The notes beneath the pieces are model-generated. The model searched no databases, was not told the origin of the DNA, and saw nothing but the letters and a program-made list of their open reading frames with translations. From positions 18,104,001 to 18,168,000 of the forward strand of contig NC_077222.1 in NCBI RefSeq assembly GCF_024763615.1: a DNA stretch of 64,000 nucleotides, read 5' to 3'. This document shows, in pieces, positions 24,402 through 37,191 of this stretch. Within the stretch, counting starts at the first letter, position 1; every line of letters starts with the position of its first letter. The DNA comes from Phlebotomus papatasi. Lineage: Eukaryota; Arthropoda; Insecta; Diptera; Psychodidae. Both the position numbers and the translations under genes were made by a program.

Positions 24402-24627
24402 TAGGGGAATTCGGTAACAGTATGATAATGTCATATGACAAATTTGAAATTTTTTATATGGTAATTTCGGAAGAAGTAAATAAAGATTCGTCTCACATCA
24501 GTTACTGAGAGAGCTTTATAGAGCTGTTACAGTGGTCATTACTTATGCTCACTGGGCTTTAATGTTGTCTTGATGTAGCATGAAAATTTGTCATATGCCA
24601 TTGTCATACTGTTATAGAATTCCCCTA
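24402..24627. mobile_element. AGGGGAATTC-family TIR element, copy 2
   Basis: TIRs of about 25 bp, TAGGGGAATTCGGTAACAGT and its inverted partner ending GAATTCCCCTA. Flanked by CAG at 24399-24401 and 24628-24630. 226 bp, the shortest and cleanest copy. Confidence 0.9.
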
Positions 24628-25232
24628 CAGGATATTTTTATTATTAAATTGTTATGTCTATAATTGTAATGTCACATTGCAGAATTTCACATTATTTCTT
24701 GCTAATATGTGTTCAAATGTGCAATTTTTGGCGAGGACTTTTAGAAATCGATTTATTAGACGATAAAAAGGTGGATTTGTGTCACAACAATTGGTGAAAA
24801 TAGATTTAAATAGCATAAATATGACTGAACATTAATTTAGCAAATAAATGAGAATTGAGCAAATTAATGAGCAAAATTTGCTAATTAAATTGTCATCGGA
24901 CACTACTTTCTTGCAGTCATTCGGTTAATTTGTGGATCAGAATTTTCACACCCGTTCGTTATTCCTGATGAAAAATAGTACACTTTCTCATTTTCGTGGT
25001 ATTCTTTTGTAGATGAAATTTTTGAAATGGTGTTCATGTGTCGCCTACAAACTTTTATTCTGACTTAAGGTGGCCTTTTATACAAAACATAAGTAGCAAA
25101 TAGGAATAGAACTTCCTGTATTAATTCATCAATCATATATTTTCACTGAAACGACTGAATGCTTCAAAAACCACCCTACTCATATTTACTCATCTGACAA
25201 CCCGTGTGCTATCGTGATATTGAACAGTTCTA

Positions 25233-25493
25233 CACTGAGAAAAAAAAGAGGGTGCTATTAACTTTTTTCCTCATAATTTTAAAACTTTTTAGGTGTAAAA
25301 ATATATCATCATTTTTTAATGTTAATTTTACAACTTTTTAAGGGTAAAATTAACATGAAAAAGGGTAACTTTAACCCCCAATACACCTAAAAAGGGTAAT
25401 ATTTACACCGATTTCAGATCAATACTGCAGGGTAAAATTAACATTTCCGGAATGTTATTTTAACTTTTTCGGATTTCTCTCAGTAGTAAATGT
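25233..25493. mobile_element. CACTGAG-family TIR element, copy C
   Basis: Starts CACTGAGAAAAAAAGAGGGT after TA and ends TTTCTCTCAGT before AGTAAA (terminal G lost). Core matches the copies at 50898, 52806 and 54171. Confidence 0.88.
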
Positions 25494-27546
25494 ATCCTGA
25501 CTAAATGAGCAATTTCAAGTGATTCTAATAAGTTTCAATCAACAACCTTTCATAAGATTTTAAGTTAAATTTCATAGTATGATAACTCCGTAAATGAAAG
25601 CTTTTGTTTATGTCACAAATATCTTTCCTTTGATTAATTTGTCAAAAGGTAACAAACAATAATTTACACAACATAATAACCGAAATTTGGAATAAAACTA
25701 CATTTCCCTTGAATATTTTGTACTTTAACTATATCGTCATATACTGAATTTACTCAACATGGAAAATGCAACAATACATCATCATGATATAAAACCCATT
25801 GTACCTGAACTTTTCGTGCGCTGCAACTTAAAATGAAAGTAAAGGTTAGGAAAGAGATGTAACGTATATATTGTGGCACATTGTAGAGAGAAAAAAAAAC
25901 AAACATTGAGAAGAAGAACTGTATAAAATTTTTCAACTCCCACAACAAAAAATTGCATATCTCTTATATAAAAATTCTGTAGTGTTGCATGAAAAGCTTT
26001 CTTGAGAAAAGAATATTATAATGCAATGTGAGTGTATTGCAGTGAATGAAAAATTTCACCCTGTGACATTTTCTTCATGTCAAGTGCAATTGAAAATATT
26101 TCATCCTGTGTCGCTTTATGTTGATGTCACTTCTGTAAAGAGGACATTTCCTAACAAAACTCTTTACTTAATAAAATGAACAAATTAAAAAAAAGGAGAA
26201 AAATCCAATTCGTGCGTTGAATAATGAGAAGAGACTAAAATAAATATTGGAAAGGTTTATTATTAATGAAAAATTTTAAATTTCGAAAATGAGATAATAA
26301 AAAATTTTCAATTTTTCAATAACACTGGATGAATGGATGGATAAATGGTGTGTGAGAAAGGGCAATATAGCATTCGATAAATTGATATTAATTAAATGTT
26401 TGGTACATCATTCACATCATGACCTGAATAGACGCCTATACGTGGAAAATGTTGTAACAAGACATATAATGGTATATCATTTAATAATGCGGGAAATTGG
26501 ATTATTTAGAATGGGGAGAAGCCCATCAGAGATGTGTTGTAAAATTATCAATGGATGATTTTTCCATTCATGCCTTCGTTCGGAGTTTTCACCAGACACC
26601 CAACCAAGCTCAAACGTTTATTGATCTATACCATTTACACTTTGATGAATTTTCCAAAAGATAAACCGCTGTGAAGTCGAGTGGAAAGATGAGGAGAATC
26701 GGGGAAAGTGAGGAAAGTGATTAGAATCTTGTTCAATCTAAACCAAATTGGATTAAATTTAAATGAAGAGAAACGATAAGCTTTCCGAATATTGATACAG
26801 AGTTCCAATTTTGCATAAACCACTGAGAGTGATAAAGCTTGTATCTCAACTTGAGATAAGCTTGCTTAGTAATGGTATTTTATTAAATAAATTCTTAAGT
26901 ATTCATGAGTATTCAAATACATCGCAAATGTAAGATAGCAATACCTTTGAGTCCAAATGGCTTTTAATAGGAAAATTTTGGTTTGGTCTTTGTGAAAGTT
27001 TAATCCATTCCTTTGACATGCTACATTTGAAGTTTATTGATATTATACGTCAAAGTTTAAGCAAAGAAACACAAATACCGGAGTTTACGTACACCAACGC
27101 CATTCATTAACTTCTTCATTAAAACTGCACCAAAAGTTCATTTCATTCATTTACTCTACTTTGATCAAGATGGAAACTAACTAGAGAATAAAATTTGGTT
27201 TGCAATAAAATTGAGAAAATCCTGGTGATTCAAAAGCACATCTGTTTGATTAAATCAATGCCGAAATCTCTTGAATGGACTAAATTATACGATATAATCC
27301 AAAAATTGATGTTGGAACAAACGTAATGTATACGACAGAAAATAGATATATATTCTCACGACAGATTTTCCATTTCCATTTTCAAAATTAAGTGATATTC
27401 AGGTCTGCAAGAAGTTTCAATATTAGATGAGAATATCACAGTCGATGAATTTTAAAGCAAAGGGATTTATCTCATAGGGGAGAATGGAACTATATTGGCA
27501 ACTGGATTTTTTATTCACGTGATTTTTTTTAAAGAAATTTAAAATA
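25494..27546. other. AT-rich non-coding DNA
   Basis: No gene or repeat recognised. Confidence 0.45.
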
Positions 27547-28075
27547 GGGTAATGTCTCATAATTTTGGACAGGGTGCTTATAAGCATCGATGTTCTAAGT
27601 TTGAAGTGCGATATTTTCAATACTAATTGATTTCTTTTGTTACTCTTTTTTCGGAAGGGTTGTTTAGAAACTTGGCAGGTTGTTTATCGTCTTTTTTTTT
27701 TACTAAAATTAGTTTTATACGTTTAAAAATGAATTGATATGTAGAGGTGAATTTGACTCTTATTTTGAACAACTTGGTTTTATATTTGGACAGCTAATTC
27801 GTCTCAATAGGATGCCCATTGTTCTCCATTTCAAAAACCTATCTTACCAAGTCCTCTTCCTGTTTATGTAAGGGAACCTTAGATGTCACAAGAAATCCAA
27901 AAATTTGCTATATTTTATCATTCATTAAAGTGAGTTGACTTCGGTAATCCAAGTATGCTCGGATTTGTGCATTCCCTGACCTTTCCGGGAGCCTTTTAAG
28001 ACTTTCCTCACTACATCTCGTTTGTAGAAATGATGCTCTTTTGTTTCTCTAGGCACTTATACAACCTAATCAAAT
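27547..28075 (-). mobile_element. Truncated relative of the 10018-11084 element
   Basis: Starts after TA with GGGTAATGTCTCATAATTTT (equivalent to the 11084 end, inverted) and tracks that element for about 530 bp. It includes the minus-strand N-terminal peptide ETKEHHFYKRDVV with the start codon changed to GTG. The other terminus is missing. Confidence 0.75.
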
Positions 28076-29018
28076 CAATTAATTAAAGAACATTAAGATT
28101 TATCTAATTTTAAGAACATTTTGTTCCAACCTTACTGTTTTGAAATGTCTTTCATTGAATTTTACGATCCTTTGAAAAAGCTCCAAATAATTCATTTTGA
28201 ATTTAAAGTCGATTTATTGTGATTTGTTTTCTATAGTTCTTCTAATTAAAATATAATTTTAAAAGTCTTCAAATAGAATTTTGAGAGAACTTTGAGAAAG
28301 TTTTGGATAAACTTTTCTGAAAGAAAATTGCAATGTCGTCTTAGAAGAGCTTCCAGAAAATCTCACGAGCATCCCATATATGGTCTCTAAAAGTAATCAA
28401 AAGGGTTTTAGTTTTGAGTTTTTGAAAAATACTTTAAGGAACTTTTTGTGATTCGTAAAGGGTATTTTTTTATTAAATTTTTGATCAATTTCGCGCCATT
28501 TTCGTCAAAGGGAAGTCCTCTTGATCGGTAGCTTACAAAATCTGCCGAATATGTGACTGAGTAACGACTCTTATTGCATCAACACAAAGCTTTTATATTA
28601 AAGACAGCAGAATTTTTTTATTGTCCATACAAATAGGGTGAAATGGGGCATCTTAGAATTGTAGCAACTTTGAAATTGTTTTTTTTTTCTATTTTTAAAT
28701 TAATCTGAACCTTATTATGATATAATTTAGGATAACAAACCAAATGCGAAGCTAAATTACGTCATGATAAATCTCAATTCCATTTAAAAATATGTGAAAA
28801 AGCTCAATTTCAAAGCTTCCCCAATTCAAAGGTGACCCACTTGATCCTACTTCAGATTTAAATTAAATCTTTAAAAACAAAAAAGAACATTTTTCTTTAT
28901 CGGTATTTCCATCCAGAAAAGGCCATAGGCTTTTTTCTGATTTTAAAAGTATAAAGAGCATGTCCTCTAATAAAAAGCTATTCAAATCGAACCCATTAAA
29001 CGTAACGTTTTTGTAGTA
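28076..29018. other. AT-rich non-coding DNA
   Basis: No feature firmly recognised; TAGGGTGAAATGGGGCATCT at 28635 resembles a TIR end of the GGGGAAACTGGGGC type without a partner. Confidence 0.35.
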
Positions 29019-29224
29019 GGGGAAACTGGGGCAAAATTTGTCAAAACGAAAATTTCAATATTCACTATTTTCTGAAATAAAAAATTTCTTGAAATTTTTA
29101 TTATTGATAGCCCTCATGAACCTTTTTAAACTTACAAAGTTTCAAGGGATTCGAGGAAGGATTATGTATTAGGCTCGTGAAAGAATTAAATATTCGTTTT
29201 GACTAGTTTTGCCCCAGTCTCCCC
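29019..29224. mobile_element. GGGGAAACTGGGGC miniature element
   Basis: TIRs of about 33 bp: GGGGAAACTGGGGCAAAATT... and ...TTTTGCCCCAGTCTCCCC, with TTTGTCAAAACGAA-type pairing inward. Flanked by TA on both sides. 206 bp, non-coding. Confidence 0.88.
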
Positions 29225-31151
29225 TACCTCTTGGTCTAAATCCCATAAAGTCGATAAAATCGGTGCAGAAATGGATTAGGAAAAATGAATTTTCTCAGAA
29301 AACAGCTGCTAAGTGATTTTTTCCGAAAAGCTTCAATAGGAATTTTATTAATTTTTAAATGAACTTTATAAAATACGATTTTTTTTGCAAATTTTCGAGG
29401 ATCAAGGAAACTCTTGTTCCTTGCATTCGTAGAACGTGTTTCTTTTGGAGATATTTTTTTTCTATTTAACCCTTCGCCTTTTTACTAAAATCCTGGCTAC
29501 GCATTTGGTCAAAATTGTCATACTTTTTTTTTATTTCTTGCTGTAATTAAATTAACTGATTTCTCCGTTTTGATTCGGAGACTGGTAACTGGTCATCAAT
29601 ACTGAGACGGCGGTGGACGCATAATCTATAATTACTGTCATCATTATTATTTTTATTAAACTCAATTCCATAAAATATAGCCCCATATTTCCCTACATAG
29701 AAATGCAAGTTTGGAAAATTTAATATTAAATCTATTTCTGCATTCGTAAAGCAATGCATTCCAATTTTCTCTCTCTTGAAAAGCGTCAGTTGGGCTCATT
29801 AAAATCCTATTAGCAAATAAAGGAAAAAGTTGTAGCTTTTTTGTGTTGCTTTAACACTCCAAGCTTGCAAATTGGACTTATTGTGAATTAAAGTAGTCTT
29901 AGGTGGTATAGTTTTAAAATTTTCAACAAAGTTAAGTTTAGTTTTTTTTTTGAGAAACTTTTAAAACTTAAAACAATGTCTCCGTAATTCACAAGAAAAA
30001 GTATTAACAATGCCTAACATTGACTTACCAAGACTTGACCAATGAATGGGATGAAGAAAGTGAGCTTGGAATTTCCAGGACATTGAATAGGAAAGTACAT
30101 TCAAGTGCATTGCATGTGCATAAGTTCAATTCGAGGATTGAGAAAGTTTTCAGCAGCATCGCAATTATATAAGATATATGGTATGATATAGAGGATATAG
30201 GGGGTGAAATGGGATAGAAAGTCTATATCCTGGAATGGAGTGGCTTAAGTACATATTATGTGACATGAAGAGAAGAGAGATTTGAGAAAATTCATGAGAG
30301 GAGACTAAAGGAAATTCGATCGACAATATTAAAAAATTCAGGAATCGCGATATAGTTGCAATTTTCCTAAGTGAATACTAAATCTTCTAGAGAGGAATGG
30401 AAATTATTCAGACTATGCCTTTTTTGTTTCACGCTCTTTCCATGGTGATTCCTAAAAGATTTTGATGGGTTATGGAGCTATTTCCATCCCAAGAAACGTT
30501 TTTTTTTTGTAAGACTGATACATTCACATCACTTCCTCCATTTACATGAATTTTTAATGTAAAATGTAAGAAGAATTTCATGTTCTTTTTGCAGAAGTGG
30601 TTTTGGCAAGGGATCTGCCTACAGCCCAATAAAAGGTTTAATCCTTTTTTTTTCATAAGGGGTTCATGGGAAAGATGATATAAAAGGAACAGCGTTACGT
30701 AGAGTTTGGAAACCATATCGTCGACATTAATAAATGTCGTATAATCGGAATGATGCTTTCATTTATCTTTCTTTTAATTATTTATCAAAATGATGTAAGG
30801 GCCCAATTAGACTCAGACTGATCCTCTAGAATACTTACCTGTAAAATTTAGCAGTAAAGGCGGTAAAGAAACTTTATACAAAGGACCTCTAATCGATGAT
30901 CCTAAATCGTCAGTGTATGACAGTCTAAGATGAATCTTTATTGTCAAATTTTACAGGCTAAAAATATATTTGAGCATCAGGCTGAGTGTATTTCGGCCCT
31001 TGCAAACCTCAAAATTAACCGTTGACTGGGTTAAGAATTGCCGAATATGTCGTACGTCTTTCTCTATTTTATTAAAAAAAATCTAAATAAACTATTCTTT
31101 TCAAGAATCAAATTTCCAATAAGTTCGAATTAAAATCAGATGTAACTATTA
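29225..31151. other. AT-rich non-coding DNA
   Basis: No gene recognised. 31018-31150 is a copy of the dispersed repeat at 13008-13130. Confidence 0.45.
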
Positions 31152-31549
31152 GGGCAGAATCACATTGACAGTAAAATGCTCACCGTCACCGTCAAAGCCC
31201 TCACCGTATTTCATTGATTTACGCATTTTCATTGTAATTTTTACGCAAATTCTCAATTACCGTGTTACATTATCTCATACTCGGTGGCACACACGGTGAG
31301 CAAAAAAACTGTACGAAAAACTGTAGCAAAAAATCCTACAGTTTTTTCTTGCTTACCGTTTATCGCATTTTCTTTTTATTTCCTCAGTTTTCTTATATTA
31401 TTTTCACCTAGTGTCACCGAGTATGAGATAATGTAACACGGTAATTGAGAATTTGCGTAAGAATTCCAATGAAAATGCGTAAATCAACGAAATACGGTGA
31501 GGGATTTGACGGTGACGGTGAGCATTTTACTGTCAATGTGATTCTGCCC
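31152..31549. mobile_element. GGGCAGAATCAC foldback-type TIR element
   Basis: Arms 31152-31290 and 31413-31549 (about 138 bp) are inverted copies starting GGGCAGAATCACATTGACAG. TTA flanks both ends (31149-31151 and 31550-31552). A 3-bp TTA duplication is the PIF/Harbinger pattern (TWA). A second internal hairpin (ACTGTA...TACAGT) fills the centre. A similar start, GGGCAGAATTACATTGAGCG, is at 40550. Confidence 0.85.
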
Positions 31550-31587
31550 TTAGGGTGAAGCGAACTTCTACTGACATTTGAGACACT

Positions 31588-31656
31588 TAGAGCAGAAGTG
31601 GTCTCCTTTGTATGCATTTCCCTATTAAAACAGTCCACTTCTGCTCTGAGCCTCTC
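31588..31656. repeat. Small inverted repeat
   Basis: TTAGAGCAGAAGTGG and CCACTTCTGCTCTGAG face each other around about 36 bp. Confidence 0.7.
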
Positions 31657-31859
31657 ATTTGTGTCATGACCTATTGACAGCTTTTCTGTAACAATTAGGA
31701 TATGAAATTTGAATACTTCTATTTAGCCTGCTTTTAAAAGAGGGTATTTTAAAAATACCACCCCACTGTGCTATGCACCGGCGAGTCTTGGAAAATCTCC
31801 CCTTGGGCGGCATTTATAGGGGGGGGGGCTTTTGATTCGAAACTGTTCTTTCGAAATAA

Positions 31860-32035
31860 CAATATCTCACTGAGCTTTCTCGTCGTGTCATTTTGCCTAC
31901 TCTCAGGCGCACAAAATATCGCTCTGAGCTTTCTCTCAGTGACAATTGCCTACCTTCTGGCGCACAAAATATCGCACTGATCTTTCTCAGTGGAAATTGC
32001 CTACCTTTTGGCGTACAAAAAATAACTCTTCGAAA
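31860..32035. repeat. Three-unit tandem repeat (~58 bp)
   Basis: Three diverged copies of a unit containing CTCTGAGCTTTCTC and GCCTACCTTCTGGCGCACAA. Confidence 0.88.
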
Positions 32036-32067
32036 CCTCAATCAGCTGTTTTTTGTTATTAATAAAT

Positions 32068-32206
32068 CGTCAGTTGGATCAGCATTTGTCGTAACTTTCT
32101 CAGCGCCTCATCAGCACTTCTTCTAACACCATGGAAATACACACACTATACAAAAAGTGCTGATGAGGCGCTGAGAAAGTTACGACAAATGCTGATCCAA
32201 CTGACG
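32068..32206. repeat. Perfect 52-bp inverted repeat with 35-bp loop
   Basis: Arms 32068-32119 and 32155-32206 match at all 52 positions (outer bases CGTCAGTTGGATCAGCATTT). Perfect identity implies a recent origin or maintenance. No coding content. Confidence 0.95.
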
Positions 32207-32893
32207 AAATATAAAGTGCTGTCCGTGCAGATTTTTCAAGAGTTTTCACACCTTTCAGCAAGGATATCTTTAAAAATTCATAGAGTTGAATTATTAACTC
32301 TTTGTTATTATTCACTCTGTGTAACACTCATTATTACACTCAAAAATTATATACAAATGTGTTAAAAAGGCGGGATTTATTTCCCTAAGTTCACGTTACT
32401 TGGGGTCAAGTTCACAATTAAATTGATTTTTTATTATGTGTTTATCGTGTGTTTCTAGTTATTGTTCAGTGTCCCAGAGTATCCTGTTTTAATAATCAAT
32501 AATTATTTCGTTTATCTGATCATTATCTTCTAAAAAGGACGTGTCCTAAAATTATTTACAGTAAAGTTTTTATTGGAGGCAAGATTTGTAGATTTATTAT
32601 AATAAAACTAGATTAATATTGTAGAACGTACGGCCTATTCGACACATGTTACCCCAGTCGACGGTCGTAGTCCACCAATCGTAATCCCTTGTTCCATTGA
32701 CATACCCAAACTGCTACCATTCTGGAAAGGTTGCTTTGGGACTCTTACCGCTAGGTAACTGTCCTCAATCTTCATTGAGTGAACATCTGTCCCCGTGGAT
32801 GCTTCACTCCCGTGAAGTGAAAAATGTATGGTATCTTGGGTATTTTCAATTCTTTAATTTCCCTCTGCATGTTTTTTTTTTCAATATTATTTA

Positions 32894-33164
32894 CATAGTA
32901 AAAAGTTTTCAGCTACTTTACCATGATTTTCATTCTAAATTTTACCTAAACATGTAATTGCGTGTACTGATACACATTTGTGTAATTTGTACACATTTTG
33001 TCTGAAAACTGTGTAGTTTTACACGAAATGTGTAAAAAAATTTACACAACTGTGTAATCATTCGTAGTTGGTTACATAGTGGTTACACATTCGATTAACT
33101 TTACAAGAATAATCGTGGTAAAAAAGCAAACCAAAGATTATGTTTGTAATCTTTTTTTACTGTG
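32894..33164. mobile_element. CACAGTAAAAA-family TIR element, copy 1
   Basis: Starts CATAGTAAAAAG and ends CTTTTTTTACTGTG, flanked by TA. Interior is rich in TGTGTAA and TTACACA words. 271 bp. Confidence 0.7.
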
Positions 33165-33166
33165 TA

Positions 33167-35735
33167 GGTGAACCCCCATGAGGATTTACAATACAGGGTA
33201 TGTCTAAAAAAATAATGATAATTAATTCCCTATGATACACTTTTTCGTAAGACATGAAATATTTATCTTTCATCAGCAAATCTCGGATATAAATAAGAAA
33301 ATATACACGAGATTTGCTAATGGATGTGACAATTAATGTTTCATGCAATCGAAGACATGATACAACAATTGCATTTAGATAACATTTAATCAATTTCGTG
33401 TTGCTCATAGACATAGAATATTTTGAGTGAGTAAAGTTAGTCTTTTAATGTAAGGATATTTCAATGGTTGAAAGTTGTCTAAAAACTTCATTAGACGTTG
33501 ACTAGCTGATTACAATATGCAAAACTTGTATTATATCCTGTGCAAGAATACCAAAAGAGTGTAATTGGATTATTTTTAGCATAAAATCTGAACATTCTTA
33601 AAATCTTGTATCAATAACCGTTTGTACGAACTTTTATTGCAGAATTATTCCAATTTTGTCTGTTCGACAGTGTTTTTCCTTCTCAATATTGGCACGAGAA
33701 TTGAATTTTGTCGAAGTTATTCGTCTATGTCGGGGTATTTACTGGGTGTTTCAATCAGAAGCAAAAAGACATACAGTATTCATCTATTTGTTTCCATCCT
33801 TTTGGTTTTTATGCTGCTTATAACCATGTTTAAAACCAGAGATAGGAGGAAAACTTAAGAAGAATCGTATACCGCAGTAAGATGGTAAAAGAGTCGAATG
33901 ATTGAAGGGAAAAGAGGCTATATAGTCTTCGAATAGATAGAATTCACTTTCTGGGTACTGAGAGAAAGAACATTTTAGAGAAGATAAAATGATATTTATA
34001 GAAAATATTCCACATAAGACTATCTTAAGTAATACATAGAGTCATCATTGGCACATAAAAGTTGTCTGAAGAAGTGTGGTGGCTTATATAAGAAAATTTC
34101 TGTTCAATTGATGCATGGTTTCAGATGGTTAAATTGACTGGAAGGGTAAATTGGTAGAAAATAAAAAGAGTTAATATTTGGGAAAATTTTACCACTTTTG
34201 TGGCAAAGTTAGATGGTGTGAAAGAGAGACACAGGAAGAAGATATCAATTGATGCAATTTCCCATTGATAGTGCATGTCTCTCTGGGGGGGAAGACGGAC
34301 AAACTATTATAGAAAATACTAGTGTTGAAGTTTTCCAATCATTTAAGAAAAACTTCAACATTCATGTAACTACCTAACCAAACCACTGTGCATTGACTGC
34401 CTCCTTTAACACAAACTTATGGTGTGTTTTATCTTGAGAACTGCGCACTGGTGAGCAAAAATTGTTGAGATTGATGATGTTTCCCGAAGAACGTGATACA
34501 GGGTGTTATCTGGGTGTAATGTTGTGTTTTACCAGAATTTCAAGGAGGAGAGCGAAGAAAACGATGTGTATGGTAGGATGAGGTATTTTTCTCCATTAAC
34601 CTCCACAACCGTGTATAAACTTCTTGATGGATTCTTATTAATTTCCCTCTCTTTACATCGCGATTTAACAGGAAATTTAATTAATGTTACTCTGAAGAAA
34701 TTTCACCCCAATTATCAATTTACGCGAAAGACGCTTCGTCTTTTTGCTTTAGCAAAAAGCACTTGTGAGATTAATATGAAAGTTATTGACGGCAGGAAAC
34801 ATACATTACCCTTTGAACATTTTCGTCCCAAAGTTAGGTTAATTTGAATAAGAATTAAGGCTTTTATAAATGATAAATGAATTATGTTAGAAAGACTGTT
34901 TAGTAATTCCGTTAGCGACTCTCGGACTAATTCTTAAGGTATTACATAAAAGATATTTTGTATTAGTGTTTATCCAAAAATAATGGCTTTAACAAAAGAA
35001 AAATTTGTTGCCCTTACAAAAAAATCTAAGAGTTTTACGATTTTAAGTTGCCAATCCTAAGCTACAACTTCTTCAACAATCTTGATTGATAAAAAATTAT
35101 GAGAGTTATTGGGTATAGCTAAATCTTAGGTCTGAAGACTGTATTAGATTGTCGTAGTTTAGAACACTGATTATTATGTTTACACTACTTTAAGTATGTC
35201 GCTAATTTTTTTAATCGGAAAACGATCTTCATAATTATCAGTAAATTCATATAGGTTTCGCCCTTTGAAGTCTAAAATCTAATTAAAAAATGTCAGTGTT
35301 TACAATCACCCCATGCTTTTTATTGCCCCAGTCACCTCTATGTTCAAATTCAGAATTTTGAGTTTTTTTTTTTAAATATTTTTGTGACGCAAAATAATCG
35401 CAAAACATTTCTAAAGACAACACGTAAAGTTCCTAGAAGAAAATGCTAAGAAGAGGTTCCGAAATCAGACATTTACGATTAAGGCTAAAATTCATACAAG
35501 CAACCGAAATAGCAGGAGATCATAGGGGTAATATTGAAGGTAACAAATAAGCTGAGTGAGGAGTAACTCGTTCTCAGTCATCTCAGCTTGAATGGGTTGC
35601 TCATTGAGCGAGTATCGTTAATACCCAATCTTCCCTAATCGAGCACTATAGAATACTATAGGAGCAATGCTATTGCGCGTTTTGGCAATGCTCCTAGTCC
35701 ACCTCATATCGACCACTCAGAATAAGAAACGAATA
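33167..35735. other. AT-rich non-coding DNA
   Basis: No gene I can support. A 114-codon frame at 34503-34847 has no recognisable domain. Confidence 0.4.
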
Positions 35736-35742
35736 ATGCCGG

Positions 35743-36185
35743 CTTCAGACTGGAGGTTTAGCCCAGTTCCCGAAGGACTCAAAAATCTTAATAACAAGCA
35801 ATTTTATTGATTTTTCGAAATCTAATGGATCATTTGCTATTAATATTCAATTCTAATGACATTGGCACACCTTTTCAATTGAGTGAAATTCAATCGATTA
35901 AAATTTTGCCTCTTACTCTTTCAAACTGAAAGCCGGTGTAGCTGTCCCTTTCTGTGAAACAAAAATTGAAAATGAAATTGAAATTCCAATTTTCATTTAA
36001 CAGAAACAGACAAATATATCTTATTTTAGTTTGAAAGAGTAAGAAGTAAAATTTCAATCGATTGAATTTCACTCAATTGAAAAGGTGTGCCAGTGCCATA
36101 AACATCAATTTCCTAAAAAATCATGCTTGATGAGGAATTAGAGGAGTTAAGCCAGATAGCTAAAAGCCTTAGGTATGAATCTGAT
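35743..36185. mobile_element. GGCTTCAGACT-family element, copy interrupted by another element
   Basis: The left part (GGCTTCAGACTGGAGGTTTA, GCCCAGTTCCCGAA) and right part (AGTTAAGCCAGATAGC, then CTGATGCCCGTAT) match the uninterrupted copy at about 47745-47945. The ends are roughly inverted to each other. Confidence 0.7.
35857..36098. mobile_element. TGRCAYTGGCACACC foldback MITE (nested)
   Basis: TIRs of about 75 bp, TGACATTGGCACACCTTTTC... inverted at the right end, closing GGTGTGCCAGTGCCA. Flanked by TAA (35854-35856 and 36099-36101). The related copy near 47853 reads ATTCTAAATCAA without the insert, showing the TAA was duplicated. The TAA duplication and long TIRs fit PIF/Harbinger-derived MITEs. 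Confidence 0.87.
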
Positions 36186-36683
36186 GCCCGTATAACTCGC
36201 AGTTTTACATGCAGTATAGGATTTTTGAGATTTAAAATCTCAATAACTTTGAAAATAATTAACTTTCAAGTATATAATATTCTCAAAATTCAAAATATAA
36301 TATTATCAAATAATATTCTCGTATAAAGAAGAATATAATCTTTTTCACTCGAAGACGATCGCACTATCTGTTTTCTCCGAGTGCCATTCGAGATCTGAGT
36401 AAAAAAAAATAGGAGAGTTAGAAATGGAACCTATGCCTCGTCACGATTACTGGCCCAGTTGCTAGTCTAATCCTTCCCATTCACATTATTTAAGAAAAAA
36501 AAAAAACAACAACAAAATATGCATTATTCCATAAAACGATATATTTGTTTACCCTTCTATGTTGCATATGTTAAGCAATTAACGAAGGGAACGAAGGGTT
36601 TCGTATGTTCTAAAATGTTCCTATTAATTGGCTTGTGAACGAGATGTTATTTTTTTAATAGTTTATTATGGCGGGCTTGGGTA

Positions 36684-36760
36684 AGCAGTGATTCATTTGG
36701 TAGAACCGGTCACTCTGTGATGCAAGTGCTCCAGGTTCGAATCCCAACAAAATTCTTCTA
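36684..36760 (+). repeat. tRNA-like sequence with B box
   Basis: GTGATTCATTTGGTAGAACC resembles a D-arm region, and the B box GGTTCGAATCC is exact at 36733-36743 with normal spacing. The acceptor ends do not pair, so a SINE head or tRNA relic is more likely than a gene. Confidence 0.4.
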
Positions 36761-37191
36761 ACATTAAAGATTCTAGAATTACGTTCAGTGACCCAAGAAG
36801 CAAAATAGCTGCCTTATAGAAACAAATATTAAACAAGTCTTTTAGTGCACTTTTAAAAGACTTAAAGTGAGAATTTTCTGTTGAAGTTCCTATAGAAGTT
36901 CTTAAGATCCTTAAGTTTACTTATAGTAATGGAGTGATGGAACCAAAAGCGTTATAAGCAAATAAAAAGATTTTGGTTCTATAATGCCTTACTTAGGAAA
37001 TTCTACAAGACTATATTAAAAAAAAATTGCTTCTTAGGGAGCTTCATCACTGTGCTTAATTCTTCAGGGAATGAGACATTAATTTTAAATATTCTGAAAT
37101 GAAAAGTTCTCTATTGTATTTTCTAATATTGTTTTACAATTAAAGATATTATTGGTCTATTTGTGGCATAGTAGAAATAAACGCAAAACTG

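Noticed and set aside
34503..34847. 114-codon open frame
   Set aside because: No recognisable domain, no splice or initiation support, and AT-rich codon use like the surrounding DNA.
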